Source: Euborellia annulipes (taxonomy: Eukaryota; Arthropoda; Insecta; Dermaptera; Anisolabididae). From it: a DNA stretch of 64,000 nt. Of this stretch, positions 1-11,252 are shown piece by piece. Within the stretch, counting starts at the first letter, position 1, and each line of letters starts with the position of its first letter. Location: positions 1 to 64,000 of the forward strand of contig JAKCPI010003116.1 of assembly GCA_023213315.1 (NCBI GenBank). Direction: 5' to 3'. Below the pieces are notes generated by a model. The model had not been told where the DNA came from. It worked only from the letters and a program-made list of their open reading frames with translations, and ran no database searches. The translations under genes and the position numbers were made by a program.

Positions 1-3000
1 TTAACTCCTTTTGATTCTTTGGCCTTGAATTGTTATCCTGAATTGATCTAACTCTTTCAAGTCAAGCTGCATTCTCTGATATTGCGATGACCTAAATAAT
101 TTACTTCTCTTCTAATAAATGTTATACTTCTGGTTTTATTTTTAAACCATAATATTTTTATTCTTTTAAATATTCGTTAATCTTCTATTGTGATCTTCAG
201 GCTGTTTCCAAAAAATAATTATATCGTCTAAAAATACTAAAGCATTTTAATCCTTGTAGCCCTGTTAAAATATTATTCATTAATCTCTGAAAATGCAGGT
301 GTGGATCTTTTTTACACCCAAATGGCATTCTGATAAATTCATAATGTCCTGACTCTGTTGAAAATGCTGTCTTTTCTTGATCTTCTTCCCTCACTTTTAT
401 TTGATGGTAACTTTACTCTAAGTCGATTGTTGTAAAATATTTTGACTTTCCTAACGAATCTAAAAGTTCATTTATATTTGGTAACGGAAATGCGTCGCCT
501 TCAGTTATATTATTTAATTCTCTGAAATCAACTACTACTCTATGTTTTGGTTTGCCATCCTCTGATTTTTTTTGGAACGACTAGTATCGGAAAATTCCAA
601 GGTGATACTGAGTCTTTAATTATTTCATTTTCTAACCAATTTTCAATTTGCTTTTTCACTACTTCTTTATGTGCAAAAGGAAGTCTGTATTGTTTCTGAT
701 GTATTGGCTGTTGTCCCTCCTTCATTGGAATTGTGTGCTCGGCCACCTTCTCATCTACTGCTGTTAACATGTCACCTTTCAGATAAAATATTTCACTAAA
801 TTCTTCACAAATTTCTAAAATTGTATTTCTCTCTTCTTTACTTAAATGATCTAGCTTTAATGATTCTCTTAATATTTTTAATCTATTGCTACTTGCTTCA
901 TTTATTTTTCTACATTGAGCTGTTTCTATTTCCTCGCTTTTTACCTGTTCAATTTGCATCGTTGGAATTTCTATCTCCTCATCTTCGTCTGTAGTATTTA
1001 AAATATTTATCATGCATTTCTTATCTTTTGGTTTCACACAACAACTTGCTATATAGATTCCATCTTTTATCTTTTGTTTATTTATTATCCCTTGTTTATC
1101 TGAATCGGTCCTCACTTGGATCCAATTAAGTGCCCTTGATTTTAATTTCTTCGTTTGGAGTTGCCTTTCTCTTTCATTCATCTTCTCCTCTTTTTCTTCC
1201 TTCGGGACTCTCTCTCTTTCGTCCTGGAAAGGATTCCCCGTCACGACTGCTGCTGCATCTGGACTCTCTCCTTCTCTCTCTCGAGCGTCCTTCAAATATT
1301 TTATCTTATCTGATTTATTTCCTCTCCCTATTTTAATTTTTATCCCTGCAATTTCTAGACTTTTGTCACTATAGTCAATTTTTCCTTCATATTTTTCTAG
1401 AAAATCCACCCCTAGTATTCCGTCATACTGTACTGGAAAATTATCCGACACTACATGAAATATGTGTTCAATTTCTTTATTTCCTATTGTTATTTTCGCT
1501 TTTACTTCTGCTAGCGTTTCGTGTTCTCCTCCCAGTCCTGTGATTTTTATTTTATCTCTCCAACAATCTGCTTCTTCATCTAATGCATATTTCTTTACAA
1601 GACAAACTTCTGCTCCTGTGTCTAATAATAATTCTAAATATCCCTTTTTCGCTTGCTCTACCTTTATTTTAATATTTTGATCTTCTTTATTTGATTTTAC
1701 ACGATTTGCTTCATCTTCTTGTTTATTTTCATCTTTTAATTCCCCTATATTTTTCACATTTCTATTTGTATCCTCCTTCCTACTGCTGTTACTATTGCTG
1801 CTGCTACTGCTATTATTATTACTGTTGTTATATCTATTTCCTTGATCTCGATTAGATCGATTTCTACAATCCCTCGCATAATGACCTGACAGGTTGCAAA
1901 TAAAGCATCTAGGTTTTGAAAATTGACCCTGACTGCTATTCTCACCTGTCCTGCCTTTATACCTACAATCTTTCTCTTCATGATTTTCCCTTCTGCATAA
2001 CCTACATATTTTTCTATTGCTTCTATAGTTTGCTGTTTTCCCTCTGTCTATTTCTCTATTATTATATTTTGCCCGTCTATAATTCTCTTTTAATCTTTCT
2101 TCTTCAACGGCCTCCCTTATCGCTATTTCTAATTGATCTGCATTTCTCGATTTTACTATTATTCTTAAATCTTCATTTAAACCTTCTTTAAATATTTCTA
2201 ACGCTTGTTTCCTAAGGAATAGTTGCAACGTTCTTCTGCTTGTTTCATTTCTTTCATCCCTTAATGTAGCTTCTATTAATTCCATTAATAGGTTTTCTAT
2301 TCGGCTCCCGAATAATTGGGCTGATTCACCTGGCCTTTGCCTGCTGTTATTAAATTCATTTTGTATTGAGAACAGTGAGCGTTTTTCCCCATATAATTTC
2401 TTTAATGTTATCTTTAACTCTTCATATGTATTTATTTCCTTATACAATATTGCTTGAAGGGCCTTCCCCTTTATCTTTACACCTTTTATTGCCTCTAAAA
2501 GGGCCATTCTATTATTCGCGCTTATACTGGAAAAGACATAGTCACATGCACTTATAAATTCCCGCAAATCACATTGCGACTTTCCCTCGAAATTAGGGAT
2601 CATATTTCTTGCTTCTTTCAAACTTAAATTGTCTCCCTGGACATCTCTTTCTGGGATATCTCTTTCTTGGATATCTCTCCCACCCTGTGAGAGTTGCACT
2701 TCTTCCCGAGCATTAGGATAATTACTAGGTTGCCAAGAAACTCCCCTGGGATTGACAGAAAGCCTTGAATCGTAATTCGTCCCTGGATGTCCCCCACAAG
2801 CTATCCTGGAGTTAGCAAAAAGCCTTGGATCCGAAACATCACTTACTGACAGTTCGTGTGCTCGAATCTCACCCCCTGATTGCCCCGGAACAATTGTTTG
2901 GTCTCCTAACTCCCTTTCATTACCTAGCTCATTCCCATTCTTTTCATCCATTCTGCTATTTTCATTCTGTTCATTTTCTCTGCCTGCGCTATTGCTATTA

Positions 3001-3125
3001 CTGCCATTATCGCTAATTTCTTGATCTTGGGGATCACTATTCTCTACCTCTGTTTGCGCTGTTTCGTTTGCGCCCTCTATTGAGCTACCCGCTCCCCTGT
3101 TTTTGGTTACGTTTTTATCATTCAT
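1..3125 (-). pseudogene. Ty3/gypsy-type LTR retrotransposon Gag-Pol, decayed
   Basis: An open frame of 861 codons (3125 to 540) encodes Gag fused to protease and the start of reverse transcriptase. Residues 1-165 are low-complexity and acidic. A gag-like helical domain spans about 170-350. Two CCHC knuckles of spacing C-x2-C-x4-H-x4-C lie at 374-387 and 407-420, followed by an N/S-rich linker. An aspartic protease follows, with DTGA at 502-505 and ILG at 570-572. RT begins near 790, with SPWNFPILVVPKK. The frame then breaks in an A-run near 570, has an in-frame stop near 420 inside the 'ID LES YHQI' region, and shifts again before the FLDD catalytic motif near 215, which is intact in another frame. 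Further decayed RT continues to position 1. Retroelement identity is secure. Gypsy assignment rests on the RT motifs. RNase H and integrase would lie outside the window. Confidence 0.9.
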
Positions 3126-3726
3126 TTTTCTCTTTTTGAGTTTCCTTAGTTTTCTTAGTTTCCTTAGAATTTTGACTCGATTAAATTTTCAAAATTCCAA
3201 TTTTAAATTTTGTTTTCTACCTTTTGAAACCAATTTGAGCTTATATCTGTGTATTGACTCACCGTAGTTGCTCTCGGAGTCGCCTTGGAGATTCGCCTGG
3301 TCCGCCCTTTTGATTGCTGGCTGCAGACACTCTCGAGTTCGGCTGCTGTGTTTTGCTGCTCGCAGTCCTGTGTTGACCGCTTTTCTTTCTTCTTTCTTCT
3401 TTTTTCTTTCTTCTCTCTTGTTTCTTCTTTCTTGTTTCTTCCTTCTTGTTTCTTCTTTTATTTTAATTTCTCTTCTTGTTTCTCTTGTAGCGTTTGTTAT
3501 ATTGTGTATTATATTTTCTTACACAGCTTGTTTAATTTATCTTCGTACTCACACAGCTTGTTTAATTTATCTCACCGCTGACCACCATTTTGTTGTGGGG
3601 GGTTTTACTTCTACGTAGTTCTCCCAGCCCGCAGATGTTGTATTGAGTCCCAACTATATCTTTTAATTATTTAGTTGCTCGCTGTTGAGACTCGCCGTTG
3701 TTAATGCTGCCACCACTCAGGTAATT
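3126..3726 (-). other. 5' leader of the LTR retrotransposon
   Basis: This noncoding stretch separates the Gag start from the putative LTR. It is a long CT-rich tract on the plus strand (about 3375-3490), so purine-rich on the element's sense strand. A 20-plus-base direct repeat contains cacagcttgtttaatttatc at about 3523 and 3550. A TGGTGGCAGC string on the minus strand near 3701-3712 has the TGG start expected of a tRNA primer-binding site, but the primer tRNA is not identified. Confidence 0.45.
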
Positions 3727-4239
3727 GCAGGTACCTGAGAACCTACTCTTAAAGAGTTGATGATGGGGAGTCCAATGAATACTTTGATTATATTTTAATG
3801 ATGTTTAATAAGTGAATAAGTAAATAAAATTACAGTTGATTATAAAGTTGAATAAGTAATAAATGAAATATAATATGAAATAATTAATTGGTAGAAAATA
3901 CAATTTGTAGGTAGGTAGTCAATACACTACGGATGTTATTAGTGTGGTGTTCGCACTGATATAAGCTGCCCTGCCCTTGTGTCTTGGGCCTTTTATTAAC
4001 TTTAGAGAGAGACGACAAATCATCACTCTCTTTGTGAGTGCAATCTTAGCTGGGTCAGTTGTTTATCTTATTTCGGAAAAAGAGTCCACGTGCAGGATGT
4101 TTATATTATCCTGGCATCTTTATTACCCTATTAGTCGAATTTATCGGTTATCTATCAATGAAAGAAATCTTTCTTATTTGTCCCTGAATTTTATATTATA
4201 AACTTTTCTACATAGTTTCATTCTTGTTTGTACAGGTTG
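3727..4239 (-). repeat. Putative 5' LTR (boundaries tentative)
   Basis: On the minus strand this segment starts TGTACAAACAAG and can end in TGCA about 10 bases before the possible primer-binding site. The partner LTR is outside the window, so boundaries and target duplication cannot be tested. The inference rests on position upstream of Gag and the TG...CA ends. Confidence 0.3.
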
Positions 4240-4830
4240 ATGACGGCTTCAAATCTTGTGCTTCTTCATTCAGTAAGGCTGCGAGAGTCATCTCTGATAG
4301 ACGTGGTTCGAGCGCTGATCGGTTTTAATTCCAGAAATCCTTCATTTGGTGAGCGCCTCTTGAAATTTTTACGATTTTAATTCATATAATGAATTCGATA
4401 TATGCTGACATATAAATCTTTGACACATTTAAATTTAAATTTAAAAACAAGACAAAATGAATATTTTATTAAAAACACATTTAATGGCGCAAATCTTAAA
4501 TATTTTGAGATTTTTACACATGTATTTTGGCTGATTAGGTTAATTTTTATTATCTATTTCGATTTTGTGTTCTCGTCTAGTTGACTAGATTCTGAGATAA
4601 ATATTTTGATCAACTTTTGGTACATTTCTATAAAATATAACTCTTAATTGATTTCATTTTATTTGATCTCATCGAGAGTCTGAACCTCCAAAGCCCCCCT
4701 TGCTGGGGAATTTAATTTAATTTAGGTTGATTTTGAAAAATACTCTTGTTACACTATACATACACTAAGAAATTCATGAATTAGTTGGCTACTTATTTTA
4801 TGCATAAACAATTTATAGCTGAGATGTTAT
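4240..4830. other. AT-rich stretch, no gene seen
   Basis: No coding frame or RNA gene is evident. There is a short ATTTAA repeat near 4430-4445 and near 4708-4725. Nothing links it to the retrotransposon beyond adjacency. Confidence 0.5.
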
Positions 4831-5047
4831 ATTAATAAGAGAGTAAAAATGAGAAATGCCGCCAAGGTTATTTTTTTTTATTTGGTTAATTCACACTGCT
4901 GACGTTTCGGTTCCTTGTTTGAACCTGAAGATGGTGGATTTGAGCTCTGAAGATGGTTCAAACACGGAACCGAAACGTCCACTTGTTGAATTAACCAAAT
5001 AAAGAAATAACTTTAGCTGCATTTCTCATTTTTACCCTCTTATTAAT
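4831..5047. mobile_element. PLE-type foldback element with hammerhead motif
   Basis: Inverted arms run from taataagagagtaaaaatga (4833) to its complement ending near 5047. The arms include GGTTAATTCA and the gacgtttcggttcc block. The centre holds CTGAAGATGG twice. Penelope-like elements are known to carry hammerhead ribozymes in their terminal repeats; assignment to PLE here is by that motif and by similarity in layout to the endonuclease-bearing copy at 7.4-8.4 kb. Confidence 0.7.
4935..4990 (+). ncRNA. Minimal hammerhead ribozyme (PLE type)
   Basis: The core box CTGAAGA is at 4947-4953, stem II is GGTTC/GAACC, and GAAA is at 4972-4975, followed by ACGT as a one-strand stem III palindrome and C4979 as the cleavage base. 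The minus arm has the stem II-GAAA half but lacks a matching CTGANGA box. Confidence 0.65.
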
Positions 5048-5164
5048 ACTTATTTTATGAAATATATAATATTTATTCTTGGTGCTTGATAAACTTTTTC
5101 TTTAAATGATTTCGTTAATTTTTATTTACTTTCTTCTGCCTATATTAATATTGAAAATAGAGAG

Positions 5165-5842
5165 AAAATCAGATATTGCATTCATGTAAAAAATGTCAGG
5201 ATTTTAATGGAAATACACGTTTTGAAGTTGAGTTCAAAAAAGTAGGGCCCGCAAAATGGTCTGTTTGTCAACAAAATATCTCAAAAAGCTAAATTAATAT
5301 TTAAGTTAGGTACCTCACTGACGGTCGAAGAATACTAGTATTTTACTGATGTACCATCTATGGCAATAGTATTGAGACTAAAGCCCGGTAGATAGGCAGC
5401 CCAAAAAGCACACACGCATGCTTTCTGTTGTGAGAAATACCTTGTTCAAAGCAGACAAGGAAGCTTTATCGAGCGTGTGCCATTTGGGCTGCCTATCTAC
5501 CAGGCTTTAGTCTCATTACTTTGCAATAAATGATGCTTTTTTAGTTTTTTTTTCTATTTTCTCAGAATTTACTCTAACAAATTTGATTCAAATTCATAAA
5601 TCAATTATTTTTACAAATTAAATTCTCATTTTTCTCTTAAAATTGTTTGTAATACATTTCACTCTTGCATTTGATAAGAAAGATAGGCCATGGTAACAAA
5701 ATTTTATGTATTTTACATCTTGAATTTTTTGTACCGTACCGCTGGAAACTAATATATCTCGACAAAAAAATCTGGTGTGACAAGCACAGACAACTTTCAA
5801 TTATCAAAGGTTGTGTACCTTGCGACTAGTCGCACCAGATTT
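5165..5842 (+). repeat. Family A two-hairpin repeat, interrupted copy
   Basis: This is one of about a dozen copies of an interspersed repeat. Shared blocks are an attcatgtc... start, the 'ggtctgtctgtctg' zone, a tactagtactttactgatgta block, 'ggttgccatggtaacaaaat', and a terminal hairpin aaatctggtgtgac ... accagattttt. No coding capacity is seen. Here it is split by a foldback MITE at about 5354-5530, and the sequence resumes in register on the other side. Confidence 0.8.
5354..5530. mobile_element. Foldback MITE inside family A
   Basis: Arms of about 50 bp contain gagactaaagcc and ggtagataggcagccc, with their complements at the right end. The uninterrupted family A copies show the insertion point in the 'actgatgtactttttcag' block. 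A GATG string on both sides may be the target duplication. The element has no coding capacity. Confidence 0.7.
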
Positions 5843-6597
5843 TTATTTCTTCTTCAATTACATGAGTTTTTGAGTGACTAGGTAAAAAAACGTAATTTCC
5901 TTTTTGGATGACTCTTCTCTATATATTTATATCACCAGCAAGATAGAAAAAAAAATTTTAATGAACCATGACCGTTTCGAAAAAATAAACTATTCGAAAG
6001 AGACAATGTAGAACTTCACCTAGAGCGATAATCTACATATTTTAATTTCGTAGATTTCTACTTTTTTTTTATAACTTAACGAGGTCTAATTAATGTTAAC
6101 CTTTGAAAGGAGGGCCTATAAAATTTTAACAATATAATGAGACAATATTGAACACGATAGGTGAGAGAATTGCCTTCTGTTTCCTGTTAGACAAAACTAA
6201 TTATAATTTTTCATTTATAATACAAAAAAAAATTATTTTTTATTATTATTTCACCTTTGACTTGTTATTATACTATTAATAATAATAACAGTTCTCTATT
6301 TATTGTCTTAAAGTAGATTTAATTAATTTTTATTACACTAACATCACTCATTTCCGCTTTTGTTGGAATGCCTAAATACTGACGAGATATTTTGAAAATT
6401 TTATAAACAAATTCTAGTGTGTTTGATTCTTCTGTCGAAGGTGGTGTGATGTGCTCTTACACCCGATTTTTTTTTCTGTTGAGATATACGTATCTAGTTA
6501 CTGATAGATTATTAAAACACAATTTATAATCAGGGGGAATTTTTGTTATCATGACAATTATATCTTCTAACTATCCTATGAAGTACAGGAATAAAGT
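5843..6597. other. AT-rich stretch, no gene seen
   Basis: No support for genes or RNA genes. The segment is low-complexity A/T with short poly-T and poly-A runs and a small ATT repeat near 6238-6290. Confidence 0.5.
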
Positions 6598-7312
6598 GAA
6601 CTTTGAGAAATTTGAGAAAATCGAAAAAAAGTGAAAAAGTACATCAGTAAAATACTAGGGCCTAGTACTTTTGGCCGATTTTGTTTAAAGGTCCGCGTCT
6701 CGAGGTACTAATTTTGGGAGTTTCCAGCGGCCACAATTTTGAAGCTATCGACCTCAATTTTTTTTTTAATTAAAGCTATTTAAAATGTCTACAACTTATA
6801 GAAGCCCTTTTTTTGATTTTCGAAAAAATAAATTTTTTTTTTTAGATTAATCGCATTAAATAAAAGATATTTTAAAAAAATTCGCTCTATATCTCATAGA
6901 TAATTAAATTAATAATCATTGTGTTAAAAAATAATTAATTTTTTACCCTTAATTAATTAGCTGGAATCTTCCAAATGAAATGGAATAAATCCCTTGTATC
7001 CCTATTGGAAAAACTAACGCCATCTCTTGCCGCCTAGAGTAACTCGGTACTGAATTGTGTTCTAACAGTTTTTCGAGACGCGCGCCTTAATTTCACCCTC
7101 TAAGGGGGTGTCTAACTTAAATATCAAATTTGAGCCTCATAGCTCAATACCTTCATGCTTAAAATCGAACAGACACATAGACAGACCATTGGATTCAGGG
7201 GTCCTCAAAACGTGTATATCCATCAAAATCTTGACATCGAATTTTTGACATGAATCCAATACTTTCTCTCTCTATATATTAACATATATGGAGGTAAGAG
7301 AAGGTAAAATTA
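6598..7312 (-). repeat. Family A repeat, minus copy
   Basis: The right part reads in reverse complement through the gacagacc zone and ends with the 5' hairpin actttctctctctatatatt ... ggtaagagaa. The left part stops inside the ttttgtttaaaagctt block, where a TTAA-flanked MITE is inserted. Both halves together match the other copies. Confidence 0.8.
6689..7086. mobile_element. piggyBac-type MITE, copy 1
   Basis: It is flanked by TTAA at 6685-6688 and 7087-7090. The inverted ends are ggtccgcgtctcgag and cgagacgcgcgcc. It lies exactly at the TTAA within the gttTTAAaagc block of family A, which gives an independent empty-site check. TTAA duplication is the hallmark of piggyBac; no transposase is encoded. 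Confidence 0.8.
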
Positions 7313-7411
7313 AAAATCTCTAAGATGTTGATAATAGAAGTGGCTGTTCAGCAATTTGAATGATGAAGGAAGAGAGGATGTCAGCCAAAAAGGAGCCTCT
7401 ATCGAATAAAA

Positions 7412-7473
7412 ATCTCCAATCAGAAAACGTTTCGGGTTTAATTAGATAAAACCATCATCAGTTCTTTGGAGCT
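7412..7473 (-). ncRNA. Hammerhead ribozyme in the PLE sense-strand terminal repeat
   Basis: The core CTGATGA is at 7461-7455 (minus) and GAAA at 7433-7430, followed by CGT and T17. Stem I pairs ctccaa..agaa with ttct..ttggag, with a 2-nt internal bulge. Stem II is long (ggttt/aaacc). The stem III tetranucleotide ACGT is self-complementary. Confidence 0.7.
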
Positions 7474-7917
7474 GAAATGAGCATAAATAATAATTGTAAT
7501 ACAACAACATAAAATATTTTTTAAATAATAAAAACATCAGATCTTACATTATTGGCAATCTCAAGATGCACACCATTGAGATGCAGATAGAGTTGTTATA
7601 TATAAACATATACAAAATTATATAAAAAAATACAAAATTTGCATATCAGTTGTAAGATGCTCATCAGTAACACGGCCAAGTCTCAAATGTATATAAAATT
7701 TAATTATCAAATACAGTTATTATATGATAGATACTGGGGAAGCAATGAACCCTCAGTACATTGACCCATAATACATCTTAATAAAAACGAAATCTCACAA
7801 AAGCGTGCATTTGACCTATTTGAAAACATATCATTTATTTGCAATTGACAATTTTATAAATTAATTCATAATATATTCTCAAATTACAAACAAAGTTATA
7901 AACAATTTTTATAATAT

Positions 7918-8232
7918 TTACATCTGGGCGTCTACATTATTTAAGATGGACAAATATACATTACTAAGGCCAATACAATCAGTCTGATAGTTTAATGCCC
8001 TATGTCCATATGTTTTTATAAAACATTTTTCTGCTACCAGACGTTTATATGTGTTGTCCACCTTCATCAGAATGACTGCGTTGTCAAAGTCAAATCCATG
8101 CATAAATTCAATCGCATGAGAACTCAGAGCTGTCGATGTTTTAATATTTTTTATACTCAATTCATGTTCCCTTTTTCGCAACGAAAACATGCGAGATGTT
8201 TGCCCCACATAACCTTGAGATTGCCAATAATG
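7918..8232 (-). pseudogene. GIY-YIG endonuclease domain of a Penelope-like element
   Basis: About 100 residues are open. The frame starts in YVGQTSR, the YIG half of the GIY-YIG motif, followed by R-K-R-EHEL, then LSSHAIEFMHGFDFDNAVIL, and ends after an E-K-x-F-I-x-x-x-G-x-R-ALN region. This matches the spacing of the PLE C-terminal endonuclease (H-x-x-E-x-x-H-x-F-D-x-x, then a KR/E and a terminal N). The upstream RT and the GIY half are missing because the frame runs straight into the inverted arm at about 8232. PLE endonuclease cuts target DNA for reverse transcription; this fragment cannot act alone. Confidence 0.8.
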
Positions 8233-8304
8233 TAAGATCTGATGTTTTTATTATTTAAAAAATATTTTATGTTGTTGTATTACAATTATTATTTATGCTC
8301 ATTT

Positions 8305-8367
8305 CAGCTCCAAAGAACTGATGATGGTTTTATCTAATTAAACCCGAAACGTTTTCTGATTGGAGAT
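8305..8367 (+). ncRNA. Hammerhead ribozyme in the inverted PLE arm
   Basis: This is the mirror copy of the ribozyme at 7412-7473. CTGATGA is at 8318-8324 and GAAA at 8346-8349, with T at the cleavage position after ACGT. Both arms kept the core, stem I and stem II. Confidence 0.7.
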
Positions 8368-8478
8368 TTTTATTCGATAGAGGCTCCTTTTTGGCTGACA
8401 TCCTCTCTTCCTTCATCATTAAAAATCTCTATTTATAAAATTTTATTTTTTGTTATTTGAATATTACGGGAAAGTGAC

Positions 8479-8642
8479 TTGCTGGAAGGTAGGCATCCCA
8501 AATGACCAATTTTTTTATGGTTGAATTTCGTCAACCTCTTATAGAACTGACCATTTATTTAATCTTTCTGCTCAATATAAACAGAAATTATTCTATCAAT
8601 ATAAATCAATTCACCATTAGTGTTGCCTATCTTCCAGCAAGC
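8479..8642. mobile_element. Foldback MITE with cttgctggaaggtaggca ends
   Basis: The left end cttgctggaaggtaggca (8479) is mirrored by tgcctatcttccagcaag (8625-8642). The same ggtaggcaacccaaat word recurs alone at 25105 and 43635 and inside the MITE near 5390, so it marks a family. No gene is present. Confidence 0.6.
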
Positions 8643-9601
8643 AAAACAACAAATTTAATGGAGGAAGTAATTCTTTTTTTTTTTAATTTAATAAAAATAA
8701 TGATCATTATTTTATTGATGATTCTAAATAAATATCTCGATTAAATAATTTTCCCATTATTTAAGAACCATTTATTTATTTATTTCATATTCAAGATACG
8801 ATATCTTGACTTTATCGATACAATTTTAATTTTGGAATTTTACGTCAAAACACCTAAATGGCCACAAAATATTGAAATTTGCTTCTTTCTTATTAAATAT
8901 TTTAATTTTTAATTTTTTTTTCTTTTTTATTAATTCGAATAGATATAATAAAAATTTTTTTAATAAACGAACTTAATCACAATTTCAAGTTTTTTTTTTT
9001 TTTTAATTTTTCATCACTTAATTATTCTTAGTTTTTAAATATTACATTTTTTCTTTTCCTTTCCTCTCTGAAAATATCTCTGTCAATTTATTTGAAACAA
9101 GTAGAATTTTAATCAATTTAATAAATTTTTTTTTGAATTAGTTGGCTAAATTTTGAAATGGTATTTAAAGAATTCGAACTAATTAAAAATTTAAAGCGCA
9201 CCTTGCACTTGGAGAAATATTTTCGAATAATTTATTTCGATGACTCATAATTTCATTAACAACTCTATTCGCTATTTTTCCCAAGTGGATAAAAAAAAAT
9301 CATTTTTTGATGAGGATTTTTAAATTTCTCAAGTCAATAATCTAGATCAGCTATTTCCAACCGAAAACCTACCTTTACGTGGCCAATAAAATTTCTGAAG
9401 TGTGTCGCAATTAAATTTTTTTTTGATAATAAAACTTTTTAATAGACCTATATCAATTTATAATTTTCATTTTAAAAAGGTTTTCCTCATCTTTTTTTTT
9501 TTAAATTGAAAATCTTGATTTTTTCAAAATTTAATTTTTTTTTTTTCTAAATTCCGCATTTTAATATTAAAATTTTGTCATAGATAATTTCAAATCTCTA
9601 T
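8643..9601. other. AT-rich stretch, no gene seen
   Basis: This is mostly poly-T and poly-A. A segment near 9355-9400 (agctatttccaaccg) resembles hAT MITE ends, but no partner end was found. Confidence 0.45.
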
Positions 9602-9605
9602 TTAA

Positions 9606-10002
9606 GGCGCGCGTCTCGAAAAACCGTTAGAACACGATTCAGTATCGAGTTACTCTACGCCGCAAGAGATGGCGTTAGTTTTTCCCATAGGGATACAGGG
9701 GATTTATTCCATTTCATTTGAAAGAATCCAGCTAATTAATTAAGGGTAAAAAATTAATTATTTTTTAACACAATGATTACTAATTTAATTATCTATAAGA
9801 TATAGAGCGAATTTTTTTAAAATATATTTTATTTAATGCGATTAATCTAAAAAAAAAAATTTATTTTTTCGAAAATCAAAAAAAGGGCTTCTATAAGTTG
9901 TAGATATTTTAAATAGCTTTAATATAAAAAAAATTTGAGGTCGATAGCTTCAAAATTGTGGCCGCTGGAAACTCCCAAAATTAGCACCCCGAGACGCGCA
10001 CC
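9606..10002. mobile_element. piggyBac-type MITE, copy 2 (inverted)
   Basis: TTAA lies on both sides (9602-9605 and 10003-10006), with ends ggcgcgcgtctcg and cgagacgcgcacc. It is the reverse complement of copy 1 at 6689-7086 over almost the full length, with few differences. Confidence 0.85.
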
Positions 10003-11050
10003 TTAAAATATTTTTAAACTCGACTAAATATAATTAAATGACTTCATTATTTAATACAATATTTAGTATATTAAAAAGTATCAAACTTCAAAGGGAAGTA
10101 AAATAAGTACAAGCGGAGATTTCTATATCATATTGAAATAATTTTTTTTTGATTTAAGTCATATAATTCTATTTTGTCTTAAAGCTATTATTTTTAATCA
10201 CTAATTATCATTTGAGTGCAGAGCAATCTATCATGATAAATGACATTTCAAATTAATATGAAAATGATTTAACTCTATAGAAAATGTATTTACTTAACAA
10301 GTTTTTCAACACCTCACACACAGAGATCATTATGTGAATATCAAATTAAGTATAATTAATGAGTAATCACCGCACTTAACAGTCTTCATAGATTATTTTA
10401 CCTTATTATGATTCTTTAAAAACCAAAAAAAGGCAAATAAGATTAGAAATGTCATTTTGATTATAAAGCCGGCTATGTATATTACTTAAACGGTGTCCTG
10501 GACAATAATTTTTTTACCTAAATCTTCTTGCTTAAAAAAAACGCCGGTTAATTTATAGCTTTCTAGAATGGGGAAGAAAATCAAGCCCAATAATTTTTTT
10601 TGGAACTGGTTGTATAAGGTCCGAAGCGCCTTTTTATGCGGGGTAATAGGACAGCTTCCACAGATGAACTAACCTTCATATTTTCTATCCTTACTTAATA
10701 ATCTAGGCTTTTTTTTGTTAATGATACTTTAAAATATTCCACTCTCAAAACAAAGATATTTTTTGCTGAATTCAAAATTGAAAGTTTTTCTATATTCATC
10801 TCTATATAATAAGATCATATAAATAAAAAATAAATACATAAATAAATAATGTTTCAATTGAATTTGTTTTTATAAAGTTAGGACGTAATTACGAGTTAAG
10901 CGTCGATTTCGCTTTTTTATTTAAGCCTTACTGGAAATACATAAAAATAAATTTAGGCCTAAATATTTTTCGGGATCTATATAAAATATATTTGAATAGA
11001 ATATTCAAAAAATACCTAAATTAGGTCTAACTAGTCAAGGGTATATTTAA
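10003..11050. other. AT-rich stretch, no gene seen
   Basis: No convincing gene. AT-rich, with short imperfect repeats. Nothing else is supported. Confidence 0.45.
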
Positions 11051-11055
11051 CATAA

Positions 11056-11252
11056 GTATTATTTTTTTTGTTGGAGGGTTAAACGCTTCATGGACCTTGG
11101 AAATAGAACCCAGGATATCCAGCCTTTCTGGAGCATCGGTCCATTGCACCAGGCCATTGCCCTCGACCTCAAAAAGGCTCGGGAGAGGCTGGAGATCCTG
11201 GGTTCGATTCCCACGGGAACATGCAACGCTTGGCTCACCAACAAAAAATAAT
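11056..11252. mobile_element. Foldback with two opposed tRNA-like B-box segments
   Basis: The ends agtattatttttttttgttgg and ccaacaaaaaataatact are inverted. Each arm carries 'ggctggaKatcctgggttcKatt', where ggttcgattcc matches the Pol III B-box consensus on the plus strand (near 11200). The left arm has the mutated equivalent on the minus strand. It reads as two tRNA-related SINE units in opposite orientation. Confidence 0.6.

Larger units (their letters stand above)
7363..8422 (-). mobile_element. Penelope-like element, 5'-truncated, with inverted end
   Basis: Inverted arms of about 205 bp lie at 7363-7568 and 8215-8422. Between them, on the minus strand, is a GIY-YIG endonuclease frame, then about 350 bp of 3' untranslated DNA. 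The sense-strand terminal repeat (left arm) and the inverted copy (right arm) each carry a complete hammerhead core. Inverted and truncated copies are common among PLEs. RT is missing. Confidence 0.85.
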
